Positions 41,270 through 49,894 of a stretch of 55,506 bases of DNA are shown one piece after another. Source of the DNA: Corallococcus silvisoli (lineage in GTDB: Bacteria; Myxococcota; Myxococcia; Myxococcales; Myxococcaceae). The stretch is from assembly GCF_009909145.1 (NCBI RefSeq), contig NZ_JAAAPJ010000004.1:1-55506 (forward strand). Direction: 5' to 3'. A model generated the notes under the pieces. That model saw only the letters and a list, made by a program, of their open reading frames with translations. It was not told the origin of the DNA and did no database searches. The translations under genes were made by a program, and so were the position numbers. How positions within the stretch are numbered: the stretch's first letter is position 1; each line of letters begins with the position of its first letter.

Positions 41270-42823
41270 CTACGGCTCTGACGTTTCGAGCGCCGCCTTC
41301 AGAGCGCCCTCGACCGCGCGAAGCCGCGCGTCGCGAGGATCCACGCGGCGGGCCTCCTCCAAGCGCAGCAGGGCGCCCGCGGTGTCCCCCCGCGCCAGCT
41401 CACACCGAACCCCCGCCTCCAGCGCGCCCGTATCGGAGGGCCCGTACACCCGCGCTTCGGCCGCCGCGTGACACCCCTCGTCCACCTGCCCGGACTCGAA
41501 GAACGCGCGGGCCAGCTCCACTCGCGTGTCGACGTCCGCCGGGGCCAGCCGCACCGCCGAGGCCAGGGGCTCCACCGCATCCGCTGGCAGCCCCCATCGC
41601 CGCAGCGCGTGCCCCAGCTCGCGCAGCGGCCCCGCGACGCCCGGCACCAGCAGTGCACGGGCCCGGGCGAAGCGCAGGCTCGCGGGCTCCTCGAAGCGCA
41701 CCTCCGCCGTCATCCGCTCCACCACGCGTCCATACGCGGGGTAGGCCTGGGGCCAGGTGAAGACCAGCCGGTACACCCACTCGCCCCGGGGCACGAACCA
41801 CGCAATCAGGTGCGTCCGCCCACCGGGGCCCTCCAGCTCCGCGCGGATCCGCTGCGCGGGTCGGCCGCCCAGCGACGCGGGCTCCACTCCGCCCACCGAC
41901 ACCGTGCGCCCCTCGGGCCCCGCCACGCCAGGCACCAGCGCCTCATCCCGGAAGTGCCGGGCCTGCGCGGAGCCGTCCCCAGGCTCACCCGCTTCGATGG
42001 CCTCCGCGGAGAGCGAGGCCCGACCCAGGCCCGAGAGTCCGTTGGAGAAGGCCCGCCGCCCCTGTCCGTCCTCCTCCCTGCGCCACCCGTCCGGCAGCGA
42101 CACCGCCAACCCGAAGCCGTCGTCACGCTCCACGCGCCACCCCGAGCGCTCCGCCACCACCGCCGCCGCGCCCAGCCCCACGAGCCCCACCAACAGCCCC
42201 GCCCGCGCGAGTCCGGCCCCCCACGCCCGGGAGCGGGGAAGGACGCCCACGAGCAAGCCCGCCAGCAGCCCCCCCAGGTGCCCCGCGTTGTCCACGCCCA
42301 CGCTCGTCCAGCCGAGCCACAGGAAGACAAGCACCGTGGGAAGCGCGTTCTCTCCGGAGAACCACCGGAAGCGCGCCCCCGGTCCCGACCGCGCGCGCCG
42401 CCCCATCACCAGCAGCGCGCCCACGCAGCCGAACACCCACCCGGATGCGCCCACGCTCACCGCTGGGGACCACCAGAGCGAGCCCGTCATCGTCGCCAGA
42501 CCCGACACGGTGAGCAGCGCCACGAAGTCCCACCACCGGCACGCTCGCTCCACCGCGGTGCCCACTCCGGCGAACACCAGCAGGTTGAGCCCCAGGTGCA
42601 GCCCGTCCCGGTGGAGGAGGTTGGCGGACAGGAGCCGCCAGCCCTGGCCCGCGTCCGTCACCAGCGGCCCTGACTTGGCCCCCCAGTGGATCAGCGCATC
42701 CACTCCGGGTGGCCCCCCGGACGCAACCACCGCGTACAGAATGGCCTGCAGCCCGATCAGCGCTATCGTGAGCCACGGTACCCTGACTTCCCCACCCTTT
42801 CCGGCCATTCGACCGATGGACAA
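41270..42823 (-). CDS. rhomboid intramembrane protease with PsbP-like and TPR extensions
   Basis: A 517-residue protein. Residues 10-235 form a rhomboid domain: HRDGLHLGLNLLVF contributes the Asn (N80), the serine nucleophile is S127 in SVGASGWVFG, and the catalytic His is H182 in NAGHLGGLLAG. Residues about 250-400 are a soluble domain (DDGFGLAVSLPDGWRREEDGQG ... YRLVFTWPQAYPAYGRVVERMTAEVRF) resembling PsbP/DcrB-like domains, and the rest is TPR-like helices (LRRWGLPADAVEPLASAVRLAPADVDTRVELARAFFESG). I place the start at TTG 42823, which has GGGAGG 5 nt upstream; an ATG at 42808 is the alternative. It is divergent from the FHA gene. Confidence 0.82.
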   Translation of the reverse strand: MSIGRMAGKGGEVRVPWLTIALIGLQAILYAVVASGGPPGVDALIHWGAKSGPLVTDAGQGWRLLSANLLHRDGLHLGLNLLVFAGVGTAVERACRWWDFVALLTVSGLATMTGSLWWSPAVSVGASGWVFGCVGALLVMGRRARSGPGARFRWFSGENALPTVLVFLWLGWTSVGVDNAGHLGGLLAGLLVGVLPRSRAWGAGLARAGLLVGLVGLGAAAVVAERSGWRVERDDGFGLAVSLPDGWRREEDGQGRRAFSNGLSGLGRASLSAEAIEAGEPGDGSAQARHFRDEALVPGVAGPEGRTVSVGGVEPASLGGRPAQRIRAELEGPGGRTHLIAWFVPRGEWVYRLVFTWPQAYPAYGRVVERMTAEVRFEEPASLRFARARALLVPGVAGPLRELGHALRRWGLPADAVEPLASAVRLAPADVDTRVELARAFFESGQVDEGCHAAAEARVYGPSDTGALEAGVRCELARGDTAGALLRLEEARRVDPRDARLRAVEGALKAALETSEP

Positions 42824-42931
42824 CAGTGCCTCCCTCACCCTGGGATGGGCGAAAAACCCTGTTGTTCTCGGGGGATACATGGCTTGTCTCGGCAAAGGGC
42901 ATTCTGCTATAGCTGTACTCGGACCGGACCC

Positions 42932-44740
42932 GTGCTGAAGCTCATCATCGAAGACGACGAGGGGCGCAAGACCGTTGTTCCCTTCGTGCGCGACGAAATC
43001 ACCATTGGCCGTCAGGAGGGCAACACGATCCGCCTGACCGAGCGGAACGTGTCACGTCGACACGCCCGGCTGGTGCGCCTCAATGGACACGTCGTGCTCG
43101 AAGACCTGGGGAGCTACAACGGCACCCGGATCAACGGCGAGCGCGTCGCAGGCCAGCTCCCTCTCAAGGAGGGCGACCTCATCCAGATCGGCGACTACGA
43201 TCTGGCATTGCAGGTCGAGGGCGCGGCCAACGCCGGCCCCCCCGCTGGCGCCATCACCGCCAAGGTGCCCGCCTCCCGCCGGCCAGAGCCGGAGGAGGAC
43301 GACGCCCCTCGCGCCACCATGTCGGATGGGGAGGACGAGGAGGAGGAGGACGACGACGGCGACGAGCACGACCACACGCCCCCGTCGGCGGCGGATGTGC
43401 GCCGCAACGCGACCTCCATCATCCGCATGGACCAGATGGAGGCCGACCGGCCGCGCCGCGTGGAGCGCGTCCCGGAGGACGAGCAGCCCCGGCTGCTCGT
43501 GCTCGGCCCCACGGAGTTCAAGGGCCAGGAGTACGACTGCAACCGCACGGAGCTGCGGATCGGCCGGACGTCGGAGAACGACGTCGCGCTGGACCACCGC
43601 TCGCTGTCCCGGACGCACGCGAAGATCGTGCGCGAGGAGACGGGGGAGTGGCGGGTCATCGACATGCAGTCGGCCAACGGGCTGACGGTCAACGGCGAGA
43701 GCTACGCCCAGGCGACGCTGGCGCACGGCGACATCATCGAGATGGGCCACGTGAAGCTGCGCTTCGTGGGTCCGGGCTCGCTGGCGGAGGACATCGCCGC
43801 GCAGGGCCGCTCCGGCTCCAAGAAGATGCTGGTGGCCGCGGTGATTGCGTTCGTGTCCATTGGCGCGGGCGCGGCGCTCTTCGTGGTCAAGGGACAGGAC
43901 CTCCTGCCCAAGCCGCCGGACGCCACGCCGCCCGTGGTCGCCGAACAACAGACGCCCCCGGAGCCGGCGCAGGACCCGAAGCCGCCGGAGACCGTGGCGA
44001 CCCGTCCCACGCCCCCGGACAAGACCGCCCCGGAGACACCCGCGGTCGACCCGAAGGCGCTGGAACAAGAGTTCGAGAAGACGCTCGCGGCCGCGGAGCT
44101 CGACAAGGCCGGCGCGGCCATCGCCTCCCTCCAGCAGGTGAAGGGCTACCCGGGCGCCCGGCTCAAGGACTACCAGCGACGGCTGGACGTGGAGACCAAG
44201 GCCAAGCAGCAAATCGACGCCGCGGAGGCGGCGCTCCAGGGCAACCGGCCCACCGACGCCGGCAGCGCGCTCAAGGGCTTCCCGACGAACACGGTGGCCT
44301 TCGCCAGCCGCTACGAGACGGTCAAGAAGCAGGCGGACGAGGCCCAGCGGCTTGCCGCGGAGGCTGCGGCAACCTCGGCGAAGCCACCCCAGCTGGCGTC
44401 CGAGTACATGAAGAACAAGAAGGCCGCCGACGTCGTCCGGGACATCGGCGACATCCAGGCCAAGGTGCGGGCTGTCCTCAAGGAGGACGCCAATGGAGCG
44501 CTGGCGATCGCCAAGGATTGCGCCGCGCTGGCTCCGAATCTCCCCGAGTGCCACCTGATGCTGGGCGTGACGTACGCCACGCTCAAGGACTTCAAGATGA
44601 GCGTGGACCACTACACGAAGTTCCTCACGCTCACCGAAGACGGCTATCCCAAACGGGATCTGGTGATCAAAGCATTGGCCAAGATCAACGGGACATCTGC
44701 CCCCACCCAGAATCCCCCCGCCTCAAGCAATGGCGAATAG
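42932..44740 (+). CDS. membrane protein with two FHA domains
   Basis: A 602-residue protein. FHA 1 spans roughly residues 1-95 (EITIGRQEGNTIRLTERNVSRRHARLVRL ... YNGTRINGERV). After a very acidic linker (DGEDEEEEDDDGDEHD) FHA 2 follows (TELRIGRTSENDVALDHRSLSRTHAKIV ... ANGLTVNGESY). A single membrane span comes next (MLVAAVIAFVSIGAGAALFVV), then Pro-rich and helical TPR-like sequence outside. The GTG start precedes the first FHA strand; no strong Shine-Dalgarno. It reads phosphothreonine inside the cell and projects a helical domain across the membrane, so it may link kinase signalling to the envelope. The receiver-XRE gene follows by 42 bp. Confidence 0.85.
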   Translation: MLKLIIEDDEGRKTVVPFVRDEITIGRQEGNTIRLTERNVSRRHARLVRLNGHVVLEDLGSYNGTRINGERVAGQLPLKEGDLIQIGDYDLALQVEGAANAGPPAGAITAKVPASRRPEPEEDDAPRATMSDGEDEEEEDDDGDEHDHTPPSAADVRRNATSIIRMDQMEADRPRRVERVPEDEQPRLLVLGPTEFKGQEYDCNRTELRIGRTSENDVALDHRSLSRTHAKIVREETGEWRVIDMQSANGLTVNGESYAQATLAHGDIIEMGHVKLRFVGPGSLAEDIAAQGRSGSKKMLVAAVIAFVSIGAGAALFVVKGQDLLPKPPDATPPVVAEQQTPPEPAQDPKPPETVATRPTPPDKTAPETPAVDPKALEQEFEKTLAAAELDKAGAAIASLQQVKGYPGARLKDYQRRLDVETKAKQQIDAAEAALQGNRPTDAGSALKGFPTNTVAFASRYETVKKQADEAQRLAAEAAATSAKPPQLASEYMKNKKAADVVRDIGDIQAKVRAVLKEDANGALAIAKDCAALAPNLPECHLMLGVTYATLKDFKMSVDHYTKFLTLTEDGYPKRDLVIKALAKINGTSAPTQNPPASSNGE

Positions 44741-44782
44741 ACCCCCGCAGCACTTCCCTCAACCCTGCAGCGAGGAGACGCT

Positions 44783-45376
44783 GTGCAGATTCGCATCCTG
44801 GTAGTTGATGACGAGCAGGACAACTGCGACTACCTCAAGCTGGTGCTGACCCGTGAAGGCTATGAGGTGGTCACCACCACGGACCCCACTCAAACGGTGG
44901 ACATCCTCCGGGGCTCCGACTTCCACCTCGTCATCCTCGACATGATGATGCCGCAGATGTCCGGGACCGAGGTCCTGGAGCTGATCCGCAAGTACGACAC
45001 GGACATCGCGGTCATCGTCGCCACGGCGTACCCCACCGTGGATACGGCCGTCGCGTCGCTCAAGGCGCAGGCGTCCGACTACGTGAAGAAGCCCATGGAG
45101 CCGGAGCAGTTCACGGCCGCCGTGCGCAACGCGTTGCAGAAGAAGGGCCTGTCCCAGGACCCGGAAGCCGACCTGCACCGCGCCATTGGCCGCACCATCC
45201 GCGACGCGCGCAAGACGCAAGAGCTCACGCTCAAGCAGCTCGCCCGCCGCACCGGCCTGTCCGTGTCGCTGCTGTCCCAGATTGAACGCGCGGAGTCCTC
45301 CGCGTCCATCTCGTCGCTCTACAAGATCGCCTCCGCGCTTCAGCTGCGCATGGGCGAGCTGTTCGGCGACACCTAG
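44783..45376 (+). CDS. response regulator: receiver domain fused to XRE-type HTH
   Basis: A 197-residue two-domain regulator. Residues 1-122 are a receiver: D9-D10, phosphoacceptor D53 in VILDMMMPQMSG, T81 in VATAY and K102 in DYVKKP. Residues 130-195 are a Cro/C1 (XRE) helix-turn-helix domain (IGRTIRDARKTQELTLKQLARRTGLSVSLLSQIERAESSASISSLYKIASALQLRMGELFG). Receiver plus XRE is much less common than OmpR, NarL or NtrC outputs. The GTG start has GAGGAG about 7 nt upstream. No histidine kinase is encoded in the window. The last four bases overlap the convergent hydratase gene. Confidence 0.88.
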   Translation: MQIRILVVDDEQDNCDYLKLVLTREGYEVVTTTDPTQTVDILRGSDFHLVILDMMMPQMSGTEVLELIRKYDTDIAVIVATAYPTVDTAVASLKAQASDYVKKPMEPEQFTAAVRNALQKKGLSQDPEADLHRAIGRTIRDARKTQELTLKQLARRTGLSVSLLSQIERAESSASISSLYKIASALQLRMGELFGDT

Positions 45377-46137
45377 CGACCGGTGAACCGGGGCGCGCGC
45401 TTCTCCAGGAAGGCCGCGCGCCCCTCCTTGGCGTCGTCACTGCCAAACGCCTCGCCGCGCACCTGACGCAGCCGCGCGACGTCCTCCGGGGACACCCCGG
45501 AGCGCGACAGCAGCCCGAACGCCTCCTTCATCCCCGACACCGCCTTTGGCGCCCCCGCGGCCAGCGTCGCGCACAGCGCCAGCGCGCGGGCTTCCGCGTC
45601 CTCGGGGCACTCGTCCAGCAGCCCCCACGTGAGCGCCTCCGCCGCCGGCAGCCGCCGCGCCGTGAGGAACAGCTGCTTGGCCCGCGACAGCCCCACCAGC
45701 CGCACCGCGCGCGCCAGGCCCTCCGGCGAGTACACGATGCCCAGCCGGGCCGGAGGCATGAGGAAGAACGCGTCCTGCGCGCCCACGCGGAAGTCACAGG
45801 AGGCCGCCAGGTCGAAGCCCGCCCCCACCGCGCCGCCCTGCACCAGCGCCACCGACGGCGCCGGGTGCCGCTCCAGCTTCAGCAGGCACGCCACCAGCGC
45901 GTCATCCGGCAGCCGCCCGTCCGCGCCCGGTGGCCCCAGGTGCGTCAAGTCATAGCCCGCGCAGAAGTGCCCTCCCTGCCCGCGCACCAGCAGCGCGCGC
46001 ACGTGGGAGGCGGGCTCCAGCGCCGCGTCCAGCCGGGCCAGCAACGCGTCATCCAGCGCGTTGCGCCGCGACGGGTTGGAGACGGTCAGCACCCGGACGC
46101 CGCCCTCGCGATCCTCCACCTCCAGCGTGGGCTTCAT
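45373..46137 (-). CDS. enoyl-CoA hydratase/isomerase of the carboxylase operon
   Basis: A 254-residue crotonase-fold protein: oxyanion hole in HFCAGYDLTHLG and GGAVGAGFDLAASCDFRV, and the FLMPPARLGIVYSPEG block follows. It is the last gene of a three-gene operon with a biotin carrier (37 bp upstream) and biotin carboxylase, so it may hydrate a carboxylated enoyl-CoA, for instance in leucine or odd-chain acid breakdown; the specific step is inference. One of the two usual catalytic glutamates is not obvious. Its stop region overlaps the receiver-XRE gene by 4 bp. Confidence 0.85.
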   Translation of the reverse strand: MKPTLEVEDREGGVRVLTVSNPSRRNALDDALLARLDAALEPASHVRALLVRGQGGHFCAGYDLTHLGPPGADGRLPDDALVACLLKLERHPAPSVALVQGGAVGAGFDLAASCDFRVGAQDAFFLMPPARLGIVYSPEGLARAVRLVGLSRAKQLFLTARRLPAAEALTWGLLDECPEDAEARALALCATLAAGAPKAVSGMKEAFGLLSRSGVSPEDVARLRQVRGEAFGSDDAKEGRAAFLEKRAPRFTGR

Positions 46138-46174
46138 CCTTCGCGTCGCTCCCCGTCCCCTTCGGACCGCGTGG

Positions 46175-46387
46175 CTAGCCGAGCACCACGAGGACGTCGC
46201 CCTCGTTGACCGCCTGCGACTCCTTGCAGCGGATCTCCTTCACGGTGCCGCCCTCTTCGGCCTCCACCGGCATCTCCATCTTCATCGACTCGAGGATGAC
46301 GAGCGTGGTGCCGGGCTCCACCGTGTCGCCCACCTTCACTTCGATCTTCCACACCGTGCCCGTGATGTGCGCCGCAACGTCCGCCAT
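46175..46387 (-). CDS. small biotin carboxyl carrier protein
   Basis: A 70-residue stand-alone biotinyl domain. The biotin attachment lysine is K36 in ILESMKMEMPV, flanked by the ITGTVWKIEVKVGDTVEPG and GTVKEIRCKESQAVNEGDVLVVL halves of the beta-barrel. It lacks the N-terminal domain of AccB. GAGGAGGG about 10 nt before the ATG supports the start. It lies 50 bp after the carboxylase gene, so the pair should load and carry CO2 for a carboxyltransferase not encoded in the window. Confidence 0.9.
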   Translation of the reverse strand: MADVAAHITGTVWKIEVKVGDTVEPGTTLVILESMKMEMPVEAEEGGTVKEIRCKESQAVNEGDVLVVLG

Positions 46388-46437
46388 GAACCAGTCCCTC
46401 CTCGGGTGGGAACAACGAGCGCGGTGCCCCGCGCCCC

Positions 46438-47787
46438 TTAAGGCTTCGCGTGATGATCCAGGAAGTGCGTGTCCAGCTCGCCGGCGCTGAAGGCAGGGGC
46501 CTTCAGGATGCGCAGGTGGAGCGGGATGTTCGTCTTGATGCCTTCGATGCGGAAGGACTCCAGGGCCTTCACCGCGCGGGCAATCGCCTCGTCGCGCGTG
46601 GCGCCGGTGATGATGAGCTTGGCGATCATCGGGTCGTAGTTCGGCGTCACCACGTCGCCCTCGGCGTAGCCGGAGTCCAGGCGCACGCCCTCGCCCGTGG
46701 GCGGCTGGAACACCTTCAGCGGTCCGGGGGACGGGAAGTACTTCACCGGGTCCTCCGCGTAGATGCGGAACTCCAGCGCCGCGCCCTTCCGCTTCACGTC
46801 CTCCTGCTTCACCGTCAGCTTCTCGCCCGCCGCGATGCGCAGTTGCCAGCCGATGAGGTCCAGGCCCGTGGTCAGCTCCGTCACCGGGTGCTCCACCTGG
46901 AGCCGGGCGTTCATCTCGATGAAGTACACCTGCCCGTCCGAGTACAGGAACTCCACCGTGCCCGCGTTGGCGTAGCCGAACGTCTTCGCCGCGGTGACCG
47001 CCGCCGTGAACAGCGTGTCGGCCAGCGCCGCGTTGCGTCCGTTGGCGAACAGAACCGACGGGGCCTCCTCCACCACCTTCTGGTGCCGGCGCTGGATGGA
47101 GCACTCGCGCTCCAGGCCGTGGATGAGGTGGCCGTGGGTGTCCCCGAGGATCTGGACCTCGATGTGGCGGGGCGCCGGGAAGTAGCGCTCCAGGTACACG
47201 CCCTCACGGCCGAAGGCGGCCTTCGCCCGGTCCGTGCACTGGCGGTACACCTTCTCCAGCTCCGCGGGGTTGCTCGCCGCCGCCATGCCGATGCCGCCAC
47301 CGCCGCTCGCCGCCTTGCACAGGACCGGGTAGCCAATGCGCTCCGCGGCCTCCAGGGCGCTCTGAACGTCCGGCAGCACACCGTCGCTGCCCGGCACCAC
47401 CGGCACGCCCGCGGCGGCCACCAGCTTGCGCGCCTGGCTCTTGTCCTTCATCCGCGCCATGGCCTCCGGCGGCGGCCCCACGAAGACGAGGCCCGCGTCC
47501 GCGCACGCCTGCGCGAAGTCGCCGTTCTCCGACAGGAAGCCGTAGCCGGGGTGCACCGCCTGCGCCCCCGTCTTCTTCGCCGCCTCCAGGATGGCCGGGA
47601 TGCTCAGGTAGCTGTCCTTCGCCGGCGCCGGGCCAATGCGCACGGCCTCGTCCGCCTCCTTCACGAACGGCAACCCCACGTCCGCGTCCGAGTGCACCGC
47701 CACCGTCTTGACGCCCATGCCCCGGGCGACCGCCCCGATGCGACGCGCGATTTCACCCCGGTTGGCGATGAGCAGCTTCTGGAACAT
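46438..47787 (-). CDS. biotin carboxylase subunit (acyl-CoA carboxylase)
   Basis: A 449-residue biotin carboxylase that carboxylates biotin on the carrier using ATP and bicarbonate. It begins MFQKLLIANRGEIARRI, with the ATP-grasp glycine loop KAASGGGGIGM, HIEVQILGD, ERECSIQRRHQKVVEEAPS and EMNARLQVEHPVTE, all family landmarks. Length equals bacterial AccC, but organisation as a separate small carrier plus hydratase suggests an acetyl-, propionyl- or methylcrotonyl-CoA carboxylase; I cannot choose. The start at 47787 begins the conserved core; upstream sequence is not conserved. Confidence 0.9.
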   Translation of the reverse strand: MFQKLLIANRGEIARRIGAVARGMGVKTVAVHSDADVGLPFVKEADEAVRIGPAPAKDSYLSIPAILEAAKKTGAQAVHPGYGFLSENGDFAQACADAGLVFVGPPPEAMARMKDKSQARKLVAAAGVPVVPGSDGVLPDVQSALEAAERIGYPVLCKAASGGGGIGMAAASNPAELEKVYRQCTDRAKAAFGREGVYLERYFPAPRHIEVQILGDTHGHLIHGLERECSIQRRHQKVVEEAPSVLFANGRNAALADTLFTAAVTAAKTFGYANAGTVEFLYSDGQVYFIEMNARLQVEHPVTELTTGLDLIGWQLRIAAGEKLTVKQEDVKRKGAALEFRIYAEDPVKYFPSPGPLKVFQPPTGEGVRLDSGYAEGDVVTPNYDPMIAKLIITGATRDEAIARAVKALESFRIEGIKTNIPLHLRILKAPAFSAGELDTHFLDHHAKP

Positions 47788-47818
47788 GAAGGGCACCCTG
47801 GCGTTGCGAAGGGCGGCC

Positions 47819-47847
47819 AAACTAACCCCCACCCTGTTGACTGACAA
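47819..47847 (-). promoter_or_regulatory. candidate promoter of the carboxylase operon
   Basis: On the minus strand TTGTCA (47847-47842) and TAGTTT (47824-47819) are spaced by 17 bp, about 30 bp before the ATG at 47787. The -35 matches 5 of 6 positions, the -10 only 3. The divergent gap 47788-47927 also holds a GGGCT-TGCG-AGCCC hairpin (47895-47908) upstream of the next gene. Confidence 0.4.
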
Positions 47848-47927
47848 GCGTCCGGACGGGCGCGCAACAGGTCCGTACAGTCCCGTAAATTTGCGGGCTT
47901 GCGAGCCCCTGGCGTACCTTGCCCGAC

Positions 47928-48305
47928 GTGAAGCCTCCCTCGACAGGAACGCAAGGCGTCGTGGACCTGCATGGTGCCCGTCGCGCCCGCCGTCTGGACT
48001 TGTACCGGAACCGGCTCAACCAGCGGCAGCAGGACACCCGCGCCAACCTGGTGACGCTCTACGAGGGCGGCACCCTCTTCACGCCCGACGGCACGAAGCA
48101 CGGCCGCTCCCTGCTGAAGGCCCTCCAGCTCCTGCAGCGCGCGGGCACCCGCCTGGAGGAGCTCTCCGGCGACGGCCTGCTCCCCGCCCCCAGCGCGTCG
48201 GAGCGCATCGACGCGCTCTACGACGAGGTGGACGGGCTCTTCACCCGCTGTGACCGCCTCACCGGCCGGGGCACGGCGAGCGTCGCCCGCCTCCCCCGCG
48301 GCTGA
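47928..48305 (+). CDS. small hypothetical helical protein
   Basis: A 125-residue soluble protein without cysteine pairs or membrane segment. The middle (LYRNRLNQRQQDTRANLVTLYEGGTLFTPDGTKHGRSLLKALQLLQRAGTRLEELSG) is helical, and the end is Arg/Ala/Pro-rich. I recognise no family. The start may be the GTG at 47928 (KPPSTGTQGVVDLHG) or a TTG three codons earlier; no Shine-Dalgarno distinguishes them. Convergent with ftsZ, 12 bp between stops. Confidence 0.6.
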   Translation: MKPPSTGTQGVVDLHGARRARRLDLYRNRLNQRQQDTRANLVTLYEGGTLFTPDGTKHGRSLLKALQLLQRAGTRLEELSGDGLLPAPSASERIDALYDEVDGLFTRCDRLTGRGTASVARLPRG

Positions 48306-48317
48306 CGCCCCGCGGGC

Positions 48318-49553
48318 CTACGGCAGCTCCGTCTGGCCCTGGCGGCGCAGGAACGTGGGGATGTCGAACTGATCCTCGTCCAGGGGCAGCGCCGCGTCCT
48401 TCACCACCGCCGTGCGCGCGCTCTGGATGGAGGACTTCGGGGTCTCCACGCTGGACAGGGTCGGACGGGGGGTGCTCTTCGCGGGCACCAGGCTCGCCAC
48501 CTCCTCGCGCGTCGAGGACAGCACGGACGACGGCGCGGGGGGGCGGCCCACCAGCGGCACCTGGACCACCTGCGCCATGGGGCGCACCTTCTGCGCGTCC
48601 CGGTGCACGAAGCCCGTGGCGATGATGGTGATCTTCACCTCGTCCTGGATCTGCTCGTCGATGAGCGACCCGAAGATGATCTCCGCCTCGCCGTCCGCCG
48701 CGTCGTGCACCAGCGTCAGCGCCTCGTTGACCTCCTGGAGGGTCATGTCGCGGCCGCCGGTGATGTTGATGAGCAGGCCGGTGGCGCCGTCGATGGAGAC
48801 GTCCTCCAGCAGCGGGCTGGAGATGGCCTGCTGCATGGCGGTGATGGCGCGCCGGTCGCCGCAGGCGTGGCCCGTGCCCATCAGCGCCAGGCCCTTGTCG
48901 CTCATGATGGTCTTCACATCCGCGAAGTCCACGTTGATGTAGCCGTGGTACTGGATGAGGTCGCTGATGCCCTGCACGGCGTTGAGCAGGACTTCGTCCG
49001 CGCGCTTGAAGGTCTCCAGCAGCGGCATGGGCTCATTGGAGAGCGACAGCAGCCGCTGGTTGGGGATGGTGATGAGCGTGTCTACCGCGGCCTTGAGCTC
49101 CACGATGCCCTGCTCGGCCTGCTTGCGGCGCTTGTTGCCTTCGAAGAGGAACGGCTTGGTGACGACACCCACCGTGAGGCAGCCCAGGCTCTTGGCGATG
49201 TCCGCGATGATGGGCGCGGCGCCCGTGCCGGTGCCGCCGCCCATGCCCGCGGTGACGAAGACCATGTCGGCGCCTTCCAGCACCGCGGCGATCTGATCTC
49301 GCGACTCCAGCGCGGCCTCGCGGCCCATCTCCGGGTTGGCGCCCGCGCCCAGGCCCTTGGTGAGCGCCTGGCCCAGCTGCAACCGGGTGGGCGCCTTGCT
49401 CGCGGCGAGCGCCTGGACATCGGTGTTGGCGGCGATGAAATCGACGCGGTCGAGCTTCGACAGAATCATCGTGTTGACCGCGTTGCAGCCCGCCCCGCCC
49501 GCGCCCACGACACGAATCTTCGCGGCCTGCTTGTTCTGCTCGAACTGGTCCAT
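48318..49553 (-). CDS. ftsZ: cell division protein FtsZ
   Basis: A 411-residue tubulin-like GTPase that forms the division ring. The nucleotide-binding glycine loop is [13 protein letters not shown], the T7 loop [15 protein letters not shown], and the C-terminal protein-binding peptide is [10 protein letters not shown] variable linker of about 70 residues rich in Ser, Pro and Val lies between. [24 protein letters not shown] marks the ATG at 49553, preceded by GAGGACGAC. Unlike in many bacteria, no ftsA, ftsQ or mur genes stand next to it, so it is a single transcription unit here. The 280 bp upstream hold a CGCTAC-N6-GTAGCG dyad (49645-49662). Confidence 0.95.
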   Translation of the reverse strand: MDQFEQNKQAAKIRVVGAGGAGCNAVNTMILSKLDRVDFIAANTDVQALAASKAPTRLQLGQALTKGLGAGANPEMGREAALESRDQIAAVLEGADMVFVTAGMGGGTGTGAAPIIADIAKSLGCLTVGVVTKPFLFEGNKRRKQAEQGIVELKAAVDTLITIPNQRLLSLSNEPMPLLETFKRADEVLLNAVQGISDLIQYHGYINVDFADVKTIMSDKGLALMGTGHACGDRRAITAMQQAISSPLLEDVSIDGATGLLINITGGRDMTLQEVNEALTLVHDAADGEAEIIFGSLIDEQIQDEVKITIIATGFVHRDAQKVRPMAQVVQVPLVGRPPAPSSVLSSTREEVASLVPAKSTPRPTLSSVETPKSSIQSARTAVVKDAALPLDEDQFDIPTFLRRQGQTELP

Positions 49554-49644
49554 GTCGTCCTCGTGGCGGAAGCACCGCGGCGCCGTCCGCGGAAACACCC
49601 ACCCTCGACAATCATCAGGAAGTCGGGCCCTTTGGCAAGTATTC

Positions 49645-49662
49645 CGCTACCTGCCTGTAGCG
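49645..49662. promoter_or_regulatory. dyad upstream of ftsZ
   Basis: CGCTAC (49645-49650) and GTAGCG (49657-49662) form a 6-bp-arm dyad with a 6-bp spacer, about 90 bp before the ftsZ ATG. The rest of the gap between ftsZ and the OmpA-type gene (49554-49894) holds only the terminator listed next. Confidence 0.3.
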
Positions 49663-49833
49663 CCCTGCTGCGCGACCGAGTCCTGACGCCCACTTACGTG
49701 GCCTGGCGTCAGCGGGCATGCGGACAGCGCCCCCGCGCAACCCCCCTCTTGACTCGCGCCGGGTGACTCGCCGTGGTCGGTCACACGCCCCGTTTCAGCG
49801 TGCGTGACGTGACAGGACGGACGCCGGGAACGA

Positions 49834-49869
49834 AGAGGCCCGGCTCCCCCTTGGGGGGACCGGGCCTCT
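49834..49869 (-). terminator. strong terminator of the OmpA-type gene
   Basis: AGAGGCCCGG (49834-49843) pairs with CCGGGCCTCT (49860-49869), with an inner TCCCCC/GGGGGGA stem around a TT loop. It begins 25 bp beyond the stop of the minus-strand gene. Confidence 0.75.
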
Positions 49870-49894
49870 CCACTTCACTCACGGCGATGGCGCG

